Part shown: piece after piece, positions 50,278-58,799 of the stretch
Layout: each line of letters begins with the position of its first letter
Numbering within the stretch: position 1 is the first letter of the stretch
Assembly: GCA_003129525.1 (NCBI GenBank)
Contig: CP029329.1
Location: 2,523,501-2,587,500 of the forward strand
Source: Clostridium beijerinckii
Lineage (GTDB): Bacteria > Bacillota > Clostridia > Clostridiales > Clostridiaceae
DNA length: 64,000 bases
Direction: 5' to 3'
The notes under the pieces: generated by a model
Database searches by the model: none
Told to the model about the DNA's origin: nothing
Seen by the model: the letters and a program-made list of their open reading frames with translations, nothing else
Translations under genes and position numbers: made by a program

Positions 50278-52683
50278 ATGGAAAATATAAAATTATTTGT
50301 TAATAGACTAATAAAAACTATTATATTATCTTCAATAATATTTAATACAGTTAAAATTAATATAGTTCAATATTATTTAGTTATATTATTTATATGGTTT
50401 TGGTTGTTTTGGAATTATAACATGAAAAAAAGTAAGGAGATTTTTGATATAGCTATAATAACAACCTTGGGAAATTTTGTATCATACATATATATAAATA
50501 AAGTTTTATATAGTGAATTGATTAATGAAAATTTTACATGGATAGGAATAGCAGTAATTTCTGCATTTATATTGATCATATCAAGTTGTAGTTTTTTCTT
50601 AAATTCATATAATTATAGTAAATTAAATAATAATAAGTTGATTTTTAAAAGGGAAAAAGATTTAGAAAGACTTTTATATTACTTAGACATGTTCAATATT
50701 ATAGGAATAAATGCCATATGGGGAGGGGGAAAATCATTTCTAGTTAATGAATTGAAAGAAAAGATTAAGGATGAATATGAAATTATTGAAATAGATATTT
50801 TATCGTGTAATCTTGATGAACTTCAAATAATTTTAATAAAAGAAATTGAAAAAATAATGTATAAACATGGGATAATATCAAAGTATTCCAATAATTTAAA
50901 AAAATTTTTCATAGATCAAAATAATATTCAACAAGTATGGAATTTAATTTTTGCTGAAAATTACTCTTATTCAGAAACTATTAAAGGGTTTAAAGAGGAA
51001 TTAAGAAGGATAAATAAAAAAATTGTGATTATATATGAAGATATAGATAGAATATCAGATGAAAAAGTTATTAAAAGAATTTTTGGGTTATCTGAAAAGC
51101 TTACTACTAATAATATAAAAATTATTTATCAATATGATGAAGCAAAATTGAAAGAACTTAAATTTGCTAGTGGTTACCTAGAGAAGTACATACCTTATAA
51201 AATGAATTTAACAGAAATGAATTTTTTTGAAATAGTTAAATTTGTATTAAAGGAAAATGGTATAGATAAAGATATATTAGAAATGAAAGATTTCGATTTT
51301 ATGAGAAATCATGCACAAATGTATAGGTACAATATTCTGAAAGATGAATTTGGAATGGACAAAGAATTATACATGAACATTTTAAATTTTAGCGTAAGGA
51401 GTGTTGAACATTATATATTTGAACTAAATATTATACTGAAAGATGAAGAGTATAAGAAAGAAAAAGAAACTGTAATCAGCTTCTTTTTCATAAAGCATTT
51501 CTTACCAGATATCTATGAAAAATTAAATATAGAGAATGGATTATTAGAGACACTTAAATTTAATTTCGAATCAAATTCATATACAATAACTGAATTAATT
51601 TCTATGTATAAGTTAAAAGAATTGAATAATGAAAAAATTAATGAGATATTTAATGATGATCAAAATAAAATAAATTATTGTATTTCAAGGTTATTTAATT
51701 ATAATAATGATCAAATTATTGAAGAAAGTGATTATAAAAATAAATTAAACTCAAGAATGGAAGAGCCGATTAAGGGTTTGAAAAATAGAATAAATAATGA
51801 AAAAAAAGATAGACTCATATGGAATCTGTTGGAGAATGGGAAATCTAAAGATACTAACTATGAGTACGTTGGAAAAAGATTTATCAATGAAGTATTGATA
51901 AAACCAAAAGATGAGCAAATTAGCGCATATGGAGAATTTTGGGATAGTATATTTTATTTAGACAGTAAAGAAGTTGATAATGGAACTATATTTCTAATGG
52001 GAGTTCCGAGTTTTGTTGAGTTGTTTAAAGCTTTTCGAATATTAGATGCAACTGATGAACAAGAAATAGCATTGATAGATTGTTATTTTCAAATCGAAAA
52101 TATTACAGATATTAATACGGAATTTATTCAGACAATAAATTATTGTGCATTAAAAACAAATAGGGAATATGTATATATATTAAATAAAATTAACCAATTA
52201 AATATTATTGGCAATTTAAATTTTGAAAAGAGTTTTAGTGATTTTATAAAAAAGTACATAGGCGCTTTATCTAAGCATGGTTATATTAATACTAACGAGT
52301 ATTACTATATTAATGGAAGTAATCATATTAAAGAAGAAAGTAAAGAACATATAATAAAGGAATTACAAAAAATAAGCAATAAAATTAATGATTTGAAAAA
52401 TACAATATCCAATCACATTCAGATTAATGAATTAGAATGTGATTTAGAAACAATAATAGAGTTTATTAATAAAATAATTGAGATTGTAAGTTGCAATACT
52501 CCTTTTGAAAATAAAGAAAAAAATTCAATTAGGTCTAGTTGGTCAAGTAAGTTCCGAAATCAAAATGAGTATGAAAGGCTAAAAGGAATCCTTAGTGAGA
52601 ATAGTGATTTTAATAACGAAATAAAAGAAAGTTATTTAAGTGGGAAAATAACTGTATATGAAATTGATAAATTATTAGGGTAA
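50278..52683 (+). CDS. Membrane-anchored KAP-family P-loop NTPase
   Basis: About 801 residues. The N-terminal 130 residues hold four membrane segments (IIFNTVKIN, YYLVILFIWFWLFW, ITTLGNFVSYIYIN, IAVISAFILIISSCSFFL). A KAP NTPase domain follows, with Walker A WGGGKS (148-153) and Walker B IIYEDIDRI (Glu254, Asp255, Asp257). The rest (about 400-800) is a helical region without recognised domain. KAP NTPases include PifA, which excludes phage T7. The nuclease gene follows 49 bp downstream. ATG 50278 or 50251 is the start. AT content is very high. Confidence 0.88.
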   Translation: MENIKLFVNRLIKTIILSSIIFNTVKINIVQYYLVILFIWFWLFWNYNMKKSKEIFDIAIITTLGNFVSYIYINKVLYSELINENFTWIGIAVISAFILIISSCSFFLNSYNYSKLNNNKLIFKREKDLERLLYYLDMFNIIGINAIWGGGKSFLVNELKEKIKDEYEIIEIDILSCNLDELQIILIKEIEKIMYKHGIISKYSNNLKKFFIDQNNIQQVWNLIFAENYSYSETIKGFKEELRRINKKIVIIYEDIDRISDEKVIKRIFGLSEKLTTNNIKIIYQYDEAKLKELKFASGYLEKYIPYKMNLTEMNFFEIVKFVLKENGIDKDILEMKDFDFMRNHAQMYRYNILKDEFGMDKELYMNILNFSVRSVEHYIFELNIILKDEEYKKEKETVISFFFIKHFLPDIYEKLNIENGLLETLKFNFESNSYTITELISMYKLKELNNEKINEIFNDDQNKINYCISRLFNYNNDQIIEESDYKNKLNSRMEEPIKGLKNRINNEKKDRLIWNLLENGKSKDTNYEYVGKRFINEVLIKPKDEQISAYGEFWDSIFYLDSKEVDNGTIFLMGVPSFVELFKAFRILDATDEQEIALIDCYFQIENITDINTEFIQTINYCALKTNREYVYILNKINQLNIIGNLNFEKSFSDFIKKYIGALSKHGYINTNEYYYINGSNHIKEESKEHIIKELQKISNKINDLKNTISNHIQINELECDLETIIEFINKIIEIVSCNTPFENKEKNSIRSSWSSKFRNQNEYERLKGILSENSDFNNEIKESYLSGKITVYEIDKLLG

Positions 52684-52732
52684 TATAATATTCTGGGAGA
52701 GAAATATTAATAATTATAAAGGAGGTAATTTT

Positions 52733-53413
52733 GTGCATAAAACAGTAAATTCAAAAGGAAATGCTAAAGCTTATATAAACTATTTGGACAATCTTCTCAT
52801 CCCTAAAAATACTATAGTCCCCCCTATTGAAATTGTGTCTAAAATTGTTAAAAGTAATCATATATATGATTATGATGGAAAGTATCATGAAGAATTAAGT
52901 GGTATAAAACATTTTTACACAGACTTACAATCAATCAATAGTGAAGATGCAATTACTTGGTCCTTATTTGGATATATTTCAAAACTTGATGATAGAATAA
53001 GATTAGATTTCTTTAATGAATTTCTATCAAAAATTAGCTTACTACAAAATGATGATTATTGTGAAATTAAACTATGGCAGAGGTTACCTCATCCAGACAC
53101 TAATGTATCAGGAGGACCTGAAATTGATGTGATTTTAATAGGTAAGAGAAATTTTATTATTATTGAGTGTAAATGGAATTCAAAAATTGCGAAAAAACAA
53201 GGTGTATCAAAAAATAAGGACCAAATGCAGATTAGACAAGAATGGATTAATAAAATAGGAAAAGTTATTTATCCTAATCATAACATTGAACTTGTTTATG
53301 TGAGCAAGGAAAAGGATGATAAATACAAATCAATTACATGGGACGAATTATCAATGTTTAAAAGCCTGCCACACAAGGATGAATTCATAGAGTATTTAAA
53401 GTCAAAAAAGTAG
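52733..53413 (+). CDS. PD-(D/E)XK-type nuclease
   Basis: A 226-residue protein with a restriction-endonuclease-like core: GGPEIDVILIG (Asp132) and IIIECKWNSKI (Glu145-Cys-Lys147), then QMQIRQEWINKIGKVIYPN and LVYVSKEK. The N-terminal 100 residues are helical. It starts at GTG after an excellent AAAGGAGG. It probably forms one operon with the KAP NTPase 49 bp upstream. An effector nuclease role is inferred from the motif and from the pairing. Confidence 0.82.
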   Translation: MHKTVNSKGNAKAYINYLDNLLIPKNTIVPPIEIVSKIVKSNHIYDYDGKYHEELSGIKHFYTDLQSINSEDAITWSLFGYISKLDDRIRLDFFNEFLSKISLLQNDDYCEIKLWQRLPHPDTNVSGGPEIDVILIGKRNFIIIECKWNSKIAKKQGVSKNKDQMQIRQEWINKIGKVIYPNHNIELVYVSKEKDDKYKSITWDELSMFKSLPHKDEFIEYLKSKK

Positions 53414-53466
53414 AAGTGTAATAAAATCTATTTTCTACAACATGTTATTTTAATTAAAAATTAACA

Positions 53467-53670
53467 ACAGAGCTTGTCAGCAAGCTTCCAATCTCTGTAA
53501 GGGGTCTGACCCCTTATAAAAACTGGAACAGTTTTTTCTGAAGTATTTGAATGAAATAATTTATATGAATTAAATTTAATTAGAGTTGTATATTTAGCAG
53601 TAGAGCTTGTTAGTGAGTTTTCAATTTATGTAAGAAAATAGACTAATTATAAAAAATGGAATAGTTTTAG
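53467..53670. repeat. Two degenerate ~75-bp direct repeats and palindromes
   Basis: Copy 1 (53467-53540) has AGAGCTTGTCAGCAAGCTTC and then CTGTAAGGGGTCTGACCCCTT; copy 2 (53605-53665) has AGAGCTTGTTAGTGAG and ATGTAAG then TTATAAAAAATGGAATAG. The second is a decayed version of the first. Two perfect palindromes lie in copy 1. The gap 53414-53887 holds these, the terminator at 53787 and otherwise no gene. Confidence 0.5.
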
Positions 53671-53786
53671 CTGCTAATGTTCATTAATACACCTCACGTT
53701 GAGACGGTTGTGAAGCTAGTTAAGAAATAGGCTGATATCAAAGGGTTTCAAGGGTTTTTAGAAAATTTGATAATGTGTTTTATATG

Positions 53787-53817
53787 TTCCCCAAACTTGT
53801 TTTGGGGAATTTTTTGC
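53787..53817. terminator. Terminator
   Basis: TTCCCCAAA and TTTGGGGAA around a CTTGT loop, followed by TTTTTTGC. Near the end of the KAP/nuclease unit. Confidence 0.8.
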
Positions 53818-53994
53818 TTTAGGGGGTCTAACTTTTACGCGGAACTAGGGATATTTGCGTATTTGTTTAGATTTTGGGCAAAAAGTTGTAAGCGTCAATG
53901 AATCGACGCGTAGCGGTAGCATAATTTAAGTGATAAAATAAACCCAACAGAAAAACTTATATTCTCTGTTGGGTACAATTTTATATAGAAATAA

Positions 53995-55605
53995 TTATTT
54001 GGTAGTCTTAACGCGCAGTTCATCTGGAATGCTTTCAGACCATGGCATACATTTTTCTAGTATGTCCTTTTCCTTAACTTCTGAATTTGCAAACATTTCG
54101 AATAAATATACTAAATACTTTTCCACTGCTAAGCCATTGGCTTTAGCCGTTTCGGTAATACTATAAAGTACTGCACTTGATTTTGCGCCTTTTACTGTCT
54201 TGGAAAACATCCAGTTTTTTCTGCCAATTACAAATGGTTTTATAGCTCTTTCAGCTGCATTATTATCAATTTCAAGACATCCATTTGTCAAGAAAGTTCT
54301 CATATATGGCAACAACTTTTGAGCATATGCAAGAGCTTTACCTAAAGGACTTTTAGGAAGCGCATTAACAATTTCATTATCTACATATTCTTGAAATTTA
54401 CTAAGAATGGGTGAAGATCTCTTGAGCCTTATTGCATGTCGATCACCATAATAATCATCACTACATATATATTGTTCCCTTAGATCCTTTTCAACTTCAT
54501 AAAGTTGCTCACAATAATTAAACCCTTCTAATGCGTGAGACTGCTTTAGAGCTTCAGGGTTTAAGGTTGATATTATATCAAAGAATTTTCTTCGAATATG
54601 GGCCATACAATATAGTCTTTTTATATTCTTAACTTTATTATAGCCATCATATCCATCTGTTTGAAGATATCCAGAAAAACCTTCAAGAAATTCTTCAGCA
54701 CAAGAGCCAGATCTTGTTTTCTGATAATCATATAAAATTATGTGGTTCTCTATGCCTCCGGAGCGATATAGCCACATGAACCTTTTTGAGTTGGAGTCTT
54801 TTCCGTTTTCTTCAATAACCTTCACATAGGTTTCATCGGCATGGATATAATTTCTTCTTAAGAGTTCCACTTTCATATAATCAAAAACAGGCTGAAGTTC
54901 ATTTGCACAACTTATTATCCAGTTGGATAATGTCTGTCTTGAAAGATTAACATTCATCATCTTAAAATATGATTCCATTCTATATAATGGCATTGCATAT
55001 TGATATTTCATGCTAACAACATGAGCTAATAATTCATTTGAAGCCATACTTTTATATAAGAAAGTATTTGGCATTTTTGCAGAAATTATATTGGCTTTAT
55101 CAGCATCCGCTTCGCAATTTTTGCAAGCATATGTATATGAAACATGTTCTTCTATGTAAAGTTCTGCTGGCTTATATTTTAAAATTTCTTTTGATTTTTT
55201 ACCTATTATAACTAGAACATTCCCGCATTTATCGCAAAATGTTTCAGAGTCAGTAAGTTTATGCTCAATTGTAATTCTATCTAGGCCGGATAAATTATCT
55301 TTCTTTCCTAAATGAGAAGATGATTTTTTTCTTGTATATGTAATTTCTTCAACGGAAGGCTCATCTATTTTAATACCACTGTTTTTTTCAGCATCATTAA
55401 AAAGTGAGAGCTGTCTCGAATCAACTTGTTCACTAGATTGTCCAAAAATTTTTCTGTTTTTATTAAGGATCTGTCCTTTAAGAAAAGCCAATTCCTTTTT
55501 TAAATCATCAATTTCCTTATCTTTTGATTCAATGTCTTTTTCCATTTTAGAAATCAATAATTTTGTTTTTTCATCAAGTTGATTTTCTAAATCTAAAATA
55601 TCCAT
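53995..55605 (-). CDS. tnpC: IS66 transposase TnpC, copy B
   Basis: A 536-residue DDE transposase, identical to that of copy A except for about two residues (NSGIKI for NSDIKI; DRITIEH for DRVTIEH). The Asp-Asp-Glu catalytic set and the zinc finger are intact. Confidence 0.96.
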   Translation of the reverse strand: MDILDLENQLDEKTKLLISKMEKDIESKDKEIDDLKKELAFLKGQILNKNRKIFGQSSEQVDSRQLSLFNDAEKNSGIKIDEPSVEEITYTRKKSSSHLGKKDNLSGLDRITIEHKLTDSETFCDKCGNVLVIIGKKSKEILKYKPAELYIEEHVSYTYACKNCEADADKANIISAKMPNTFLYKSMASNELLAHVVSMKYQYAMPLYRMESYFKMMNVNLSRQTLSNWIISCANELQPVFDYMKVELLRRNYIHADETYVKVIEENGKDSNSKRFMWLYRSGGIENHIILYDYQKTRSGSCAEEFLEGFSGYLQTDGYDGYNKVKNIKRLYCMAHIRRKFFDIISTLNPEALKQSHALEGFNYCEQLYEVEKDLREQYICSDDYYGDRHAIRLKRSSPILSKFQEYVDNEIVNALPKSPLGKALAYAQKLLPYMRTFLTNGCLEIDNNAAERAIKPFVIGRKNWMFSKTVKGAKSSAVLYSITETAKANGLAVEKYLVYLFEMFANSEVKEKDILEKCMPWSESIPDELRVKTTK

Positions 55606-55704
55606 CCCTATACCTCACAACAAATATAGGGATATATTACCACAAAACCCTCAATTCCGAAACTTGTAAAAGTTCAAAATTAAGGGTTTACAGCGATATT
55701 TGTT

Positions 55705-56055
55705 TTAAAAGCTATTTCTTACTTCAATTGGCTTAAATTTAGACTTAGTTCTAACTTCATATCCCATAAGCAGCCATTTCAATTCTTCTTTGTTAATTTT
55801 AAGAGCTTCGTCTGGAGTCATCGGCCATTTCAATTTATTATTTTCAAGTCGAAAATAGTACAGCCAGAATCCTTCATCAAAGTGAAGTATCTTAATTCTA
55901 TTCATTTGCCTATTGCAAAAAACAAACAAGGATTTTTCAAACGGATCCAGTTTTAGCTGCGTTTGCACAATCACGATTAGTCCATCAATACTTTTTCTCA
56001 AATCAGTTATTCCACACGCAAGATAAACTGTATTAACTTTATTAAGATTAAACAT
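55705..56055 (-). CDS. tnpB: IS66 accessory protein TnpB (Orf2), copy B
   Basis: A 116-residue protein identical in sequence to the copy at 39663. Intact. Confidence 0.94.
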   Translation of the reverse strand: MFNLNKVNTVYLACGITDLRKSIDGLIVIVQTQLKLDPFEKSLFVFCNRQMNRIKILHFDEGFWLYYFRLENNKLKWPMTPDEALKINKEELKWLLMGYEVRTKSKFKPIEVRNSF

Positions 56056-56371
56056 TTGTAATCAAATCCTTAAGTAAAGTGCTCAAAACAGCTATTTCAT
56101 TAGCCGGTACGTATATTTTAGTGGCTCCTATTTCTATTATTATATTAGGTCTATCAGCTGGAACTACGGTGATTTCAGTTGTTACTTTTTCTTCTCTCAT
56201 TGAAATTGCATGAAACTGTAAATTATTATCTTCATTCTTGAATTTCTTTTTATAGTAATGAAATTGACTTTTAGTAATGTGATTTGCATTGCAGAAAGTT
56301 CCTAACGTTCCTTCGTAAGAAGAAAAGGTAGCAACAATTTCTCTCCAATTTATCTTTTCATTATTATTCAT
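56048..56371 (-). CDS. tnpA: IS66 accessory protein TnpA (Orf1), copy B
   Basis: A 107-residue protein identical in sequence to the copy at 39347. Intact; it overlaps Orf2 by 8 bp. Confidence 0.93.
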   Translation of the reverse strand: MNNNEKINWREIVATFSSYEGTLGTFCNANHITKSQFHYYKKKFKNEDNNLQFHAISMREEKVTTEITVVPADRPNIIIEIGATKIYVPANEIAVLSTLLKDLITNV

Positions 56372-56523
56372 GTAAATAAACCTCCATTGTTAAAATCTAT
56401 GTTAATTTTAACAATGAAGGTTTATATTTATCTATCCGTTAATTTTTTTACGCTTACAAAAAGTTAATTTGTTAATTTGTTAATTTGTCCTAAAATTTAA
56501 TTTTTAAATATAAATCTATCAAA

Positions 56524-56541
56524 AGTATACGAATATATACT
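56524..56541. promoter_or_regulatory. Possible operator of the type I R-M regulator
   Basis: AGTATA and TATACT flank CGAATA, with TATAAT (56571-56576) about 30 bp downstream as a possible -10. It lies 112 bp before the HTH gene that opens the hsd locus. Confidence 0.4.
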
Positions 56542-56652
56542 AAAGATATTGTAACGTGTAAGTTAGGATAGTATAATTAGTTAAAATAAACATTAAGGTA
56601 CATAAGAATTAATAAATTCTATGCATTTTAGAGGAATACAGGAGAAGTTAAT

Positions 56653-56874
56653 ATGGCATATAGTTATAAAAAGCTTTGGAAATTACTAATTGATAAGAAT
56701 ATGAACAAGGTAGCACTTAGAGATTCAATTGATATTACCCCAGCTACACTTGCAAAACTTAGCAAAAATCAACCTGTAAATATGGATATTCTTGCAAGAA
56801 TTTGCAAAGAGTTAAAATGCAATATTGGAGATATCGTTGATTATTTGCCAGAGGTGGAGGAAAAGAATGACTAA
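56653..56874 (+). CDS. Cro/CI-type regulator of the type I R-M locus
   Basis: A 73-residue helix-turn-helix protein (YKKLWKLLIDKNMNKVALRD, then ITPATLAKLSKNQPVNMDIL, then RICKELKCNIGDIVDYLPE). Regulators of this type open many R-M operons. Its 3' end overlaps the hsdM start by 8 bp (ATG 56867, TAA 56872-56874). AGGAGAAG precedes the ATG. Autoregulation through the palindrome at 56524 is plausible. Confidence 0.9.
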   Translation: MAYSYKKLWKLLIDKNMNKVALRDSIDITPATLAKLSKNQPVNMDILARICKELKCNIGDIVDYLPEVEEKND

Positions 56875-57793
56875 TGAACAATTAAAAGATTTAAAAGATA
56901 AATTATGGGCATCAGCAGATCAGCTTCGTGCCAATTCAGGATTAAAATCCACAGAATATGCTACGCCTATTTTGGGACTTATTTTTCTTAGATTTGCAGA
57001 GAGTAAATACAAACAATATGAAACTGAAATAAATGCAGAATACGAAAAATCTAAAGGAACTAGAATTGAAAGAGATATTCATGAAATTGCCATTGAAAAA
57101 TGTGGATTTTATCTCCCTGATGAGGCAAAGTATGATTATCTTTTAAAGTTACCAGAAGATGAAAACTTAGCACAAAAGGTGAAAGAAGCAATGAGTGCTG
57201 TTGAAAAATATACAACAGAACTTGCTGATACTTTGCCAAAAGATGAATATTACAGTATTAATAGCAGTGATGATAAAACTGTTCTAAAAAAATTGCTTAA
57301 AACATTTAAGGATATTCCAGATGACATAAGTATAGATGTATTTGGTGAGATATATGAATACTTCCTTGGAAACTTTGCATTAGCAGAAGGGCAAGGAGGT
57401 GGAGAGTTCTTTACCCCATCAACTGTTGTTCGTTATATGGTTGAAGTCCTTGCACCAACAGAAGGAAAAATATTAGATCCTGCTTGTGGTAGTGGTGGTA
57501 TGTTTGTTCAAACTGCTCATTATATAGATAAGCACAAGAAAAATGGAAATACTATAAACCTTCGTTCTTATGGTGTAGAAAAAACAGGAGCAACAGTAAA
57601 GCTTGCAAAAATGAATTTAGCACTAAACAATATACGTGGAACAATTACAGAGGCGAACTCATATTATAATGATCCGTATGAATGCTTTGGGAATTTTGAC
57701 TATGTTATGGCAATTATATTTAGTTTATTGGAATACTGTATTCATAGTATTAGATATAGAAGCCTAGTGGCTATTCAATGTATGTTAAAGTAA
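56867..57793 (+). CDS. hsdM: HsdM, N-terminal half (gene split by MITE)
   Basis: The true start is ATG 56867 (MTNEQLKDLKDKLWASADQLR) with GAGGTGGAGG upstream. The first 282 residues match HsdM: the HsdM N-terminal helical domain, then GEIYEYFLGNFALAEGQGGGEFFTP and the SAM motif LDPACGSGGMFV. After FDYVMA the frame enters the inserted MITE and ends after 26 foreign residues. The missing NPPF motif and C-terminal half are encoded from 57918. On its own this polypeptide lacks the catalytic motif and cannot methylate. The two halves might associate. Confidence 0.9.
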   Translation: MTNEQLKDLKDKLWASADQLRANSGLKSTEYATPILGLIFLRFAESKYKQYETEINAEYEKSKGTRIERDIHEIAIEKCGFYLPDEAKYDYLLKLPEDENLAQKVKEAMSAVEKYTTELADTLPKDEYYSINSSDDKTVLKKLLKTFKDIPDDISIDVFGEIYEYFLGNFALAEGQGGGEFFTPSTVVRYMVEVLAPTEGKILDPACGSGGMFVQTAHYIDKHKKNGNTINLRSYGVEKTGATVKLAKMNLALNNIRGTITEANSYYNDPYECFGNFDYVMAIIFSLLEYCIHSIRYRSLVAIQCMLK

Positions 57794-57945
57794 TAGTCAA
57801 GGTCTTAGTTTAAACCCCTTGAGTATTACTTTAACATATATTATCTTATTATAAGCTTCTGGAAAGACTCAAAGATAATGTAGTTACCGTTTAAACTGTA
57901 ATATAGGAGCTGTTTGTATGGAAATTATAAGTGAACTAAATATAA
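57714..57945. mobile_element. 232-bp MITE-like insertion in hsdM
   Basis: Perfect 12-bp terminal inverted repeats TTATATTTAGTT / AACTAAATATAA, flanked by a 3-bp duplication CAA (57711-57713 and 57946-57948). Removing the element and one CAA restores an in-frame HsdM reading VMATNPPFNV. Inside are a perfect 15-bp hairpin (57781-57795 with 57824-57838), two GTTTAAAC palindromes and a 3' end that supplies AGGAGC plus ATG for the second hsdM half. It encodes no transposase. Confidence 0.85.
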
Positions 57946-58799
57946 CAACTAATCCTCCCTTTAACGTAGATGGTATTGAACTTGATAGTGTTAAAAATCA
58001 GCCACGTTTTAATACATATGGTGTACCACAAAACAAAACAAAAAAAGCCAAGGGAGATGCTTCTGAAATAGTACCAAATGGGAACTATTTATGGATTAAC
58101 ATGTTTGCTACATCTTTAAAGGAAGAAGGAAGAGCTGCTCTTGTTATGGCAAATTCTGCATCAGATGCAGGGAACAGCGAAAAGGATATTCGTATAAAGC
58201 TTATAGAGAGTGGTATTATAAGTCAAATGGTAACACTGCCATCAAATATGTTTAGTACAGTAACACTTCCGGCTACTCTATGGTTTTTTAACAACGCTAA
58301 GTCAAAAAAGGATGAAATTTTATTTATTGATGCAAGAAATATATTTACACAAATTGATAGAGCACATCGTAAATTTTCTGATGAGCAAATTAAAAATCTT
58401 TCTATAATATCAAGACTTTATGAAGATAGATCAGATGAGTTTTGGACATTAATTGAAGAATATAAATTAGCAATGGAAGAGGCAGAGGATAAATCATATT
58501 GGCAAGAAAATATTGATTGGCTGCTTGAAAGATTTCCAGAGGGCAAATATCAAGATATAACAGGTCTTTGCAAAGCTGCAACTATTGAAGGTGAGGATGG
58601 AATAAAAGAACAAGATTATTCTTTAAATCCTGGGAGATATGTTGGAGTAGTTATTGAAGAAGATGGACTGACAGAAGAAGAATTTAAAGCAGAAATGCTA
58701 TCACTTAATAAAGAGCTAACACAGCTTAATATTGATGCAAAAGAACTTGAAGGAAAGATTGCAGAGAATCTGCAGCTTTTGGTGAATGGATATGAATAA
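57918..58799 (+). CDS. hsdM: HsdM, C-terminal half with MITE-derived start
   Basis: 293 residues. The first 11 (MEIISELNITT) come from the MITE; then NPPFNVDGIELDSVKNQPRF starts with the catalytic NPPF motif IV of the N6-adenine methyltransferase. The C-terminal HsdM region follows (YLWINMFATSLKEEGRAALV, FSTVTLPATLWFF, ILFIDARNIFTQIDRAH). ATATAGGAGC in the MITE gives a good ribosome binding site 8 bp before ATG. So the second half can be translated, and two-part HsdM may form if both halves fold together. Overlaps the RhuM gene by 8 bp. Confidence 0.88.
   Translation: MEIISELNITTNPPFNVDGIELDSVKNQPRFNTYGVPQNKTKKAKGDASEIVPNGNYLWINMFATSLKEEGRAALVMANSASDAGNSEKDIRIKLIESGIISQMVTLPSNMFSTVTLPATLWFFNNAKSKKDEILFIDARNIFTQIDRAHRKFSDEQIKNLSIISRLYEDRSDEFWTLIEEYKLAMEEAEDKSYWQENIDWLLERFPEGKYQDITGLCKAATIEGEDGIKEQDYSLNPGRYVGVVIEEDGLTEEEFKAEMLSLNKELTQLNIDAKELEGKIAENLQLLVNGYE

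Larger units (their letters stand above)
53888..56457 (-). mobile_element. IS66-family element, copy B
   Basis: The same 2,570-bp element as copy A in the opposite direction. Its ends are GTAAGCGTCAATGAATCG at 53888 and ...TTTTTTTACGCTTAC at 56457. An 8-bp target duplication AAAAAGTT flanks it (53880-53887 and 56458-56465). The duplication differs from that of copy A, so the two inserted independently. All three genes are intact. A triple GTTAATTT repeat follows the right end (56463-56488). Confidence 0.96.

Noticed and set aside
39261-56457. A composite transposon bounded by the two IS66 copies
   Set aside because: Each IS66 has its own different 8-bp target duplication (CTATAAAT and AAAAAGTT). 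A composite transposon would show one duplication at its outer ends only.
56463-56488. A CRISPR-like repeat array
   Set aside because: It is only three back-to-back 8-bp units without spacers. No CRISPR array or cas gene was seen anywhere in the window.
57714-57945. A group I or group II intron in hsdM
   Set aside because: The segment has terminal inverted repeats and a CAA duplication and lacks recognisable intron core sequences, so a MITE-type insertion fits better.
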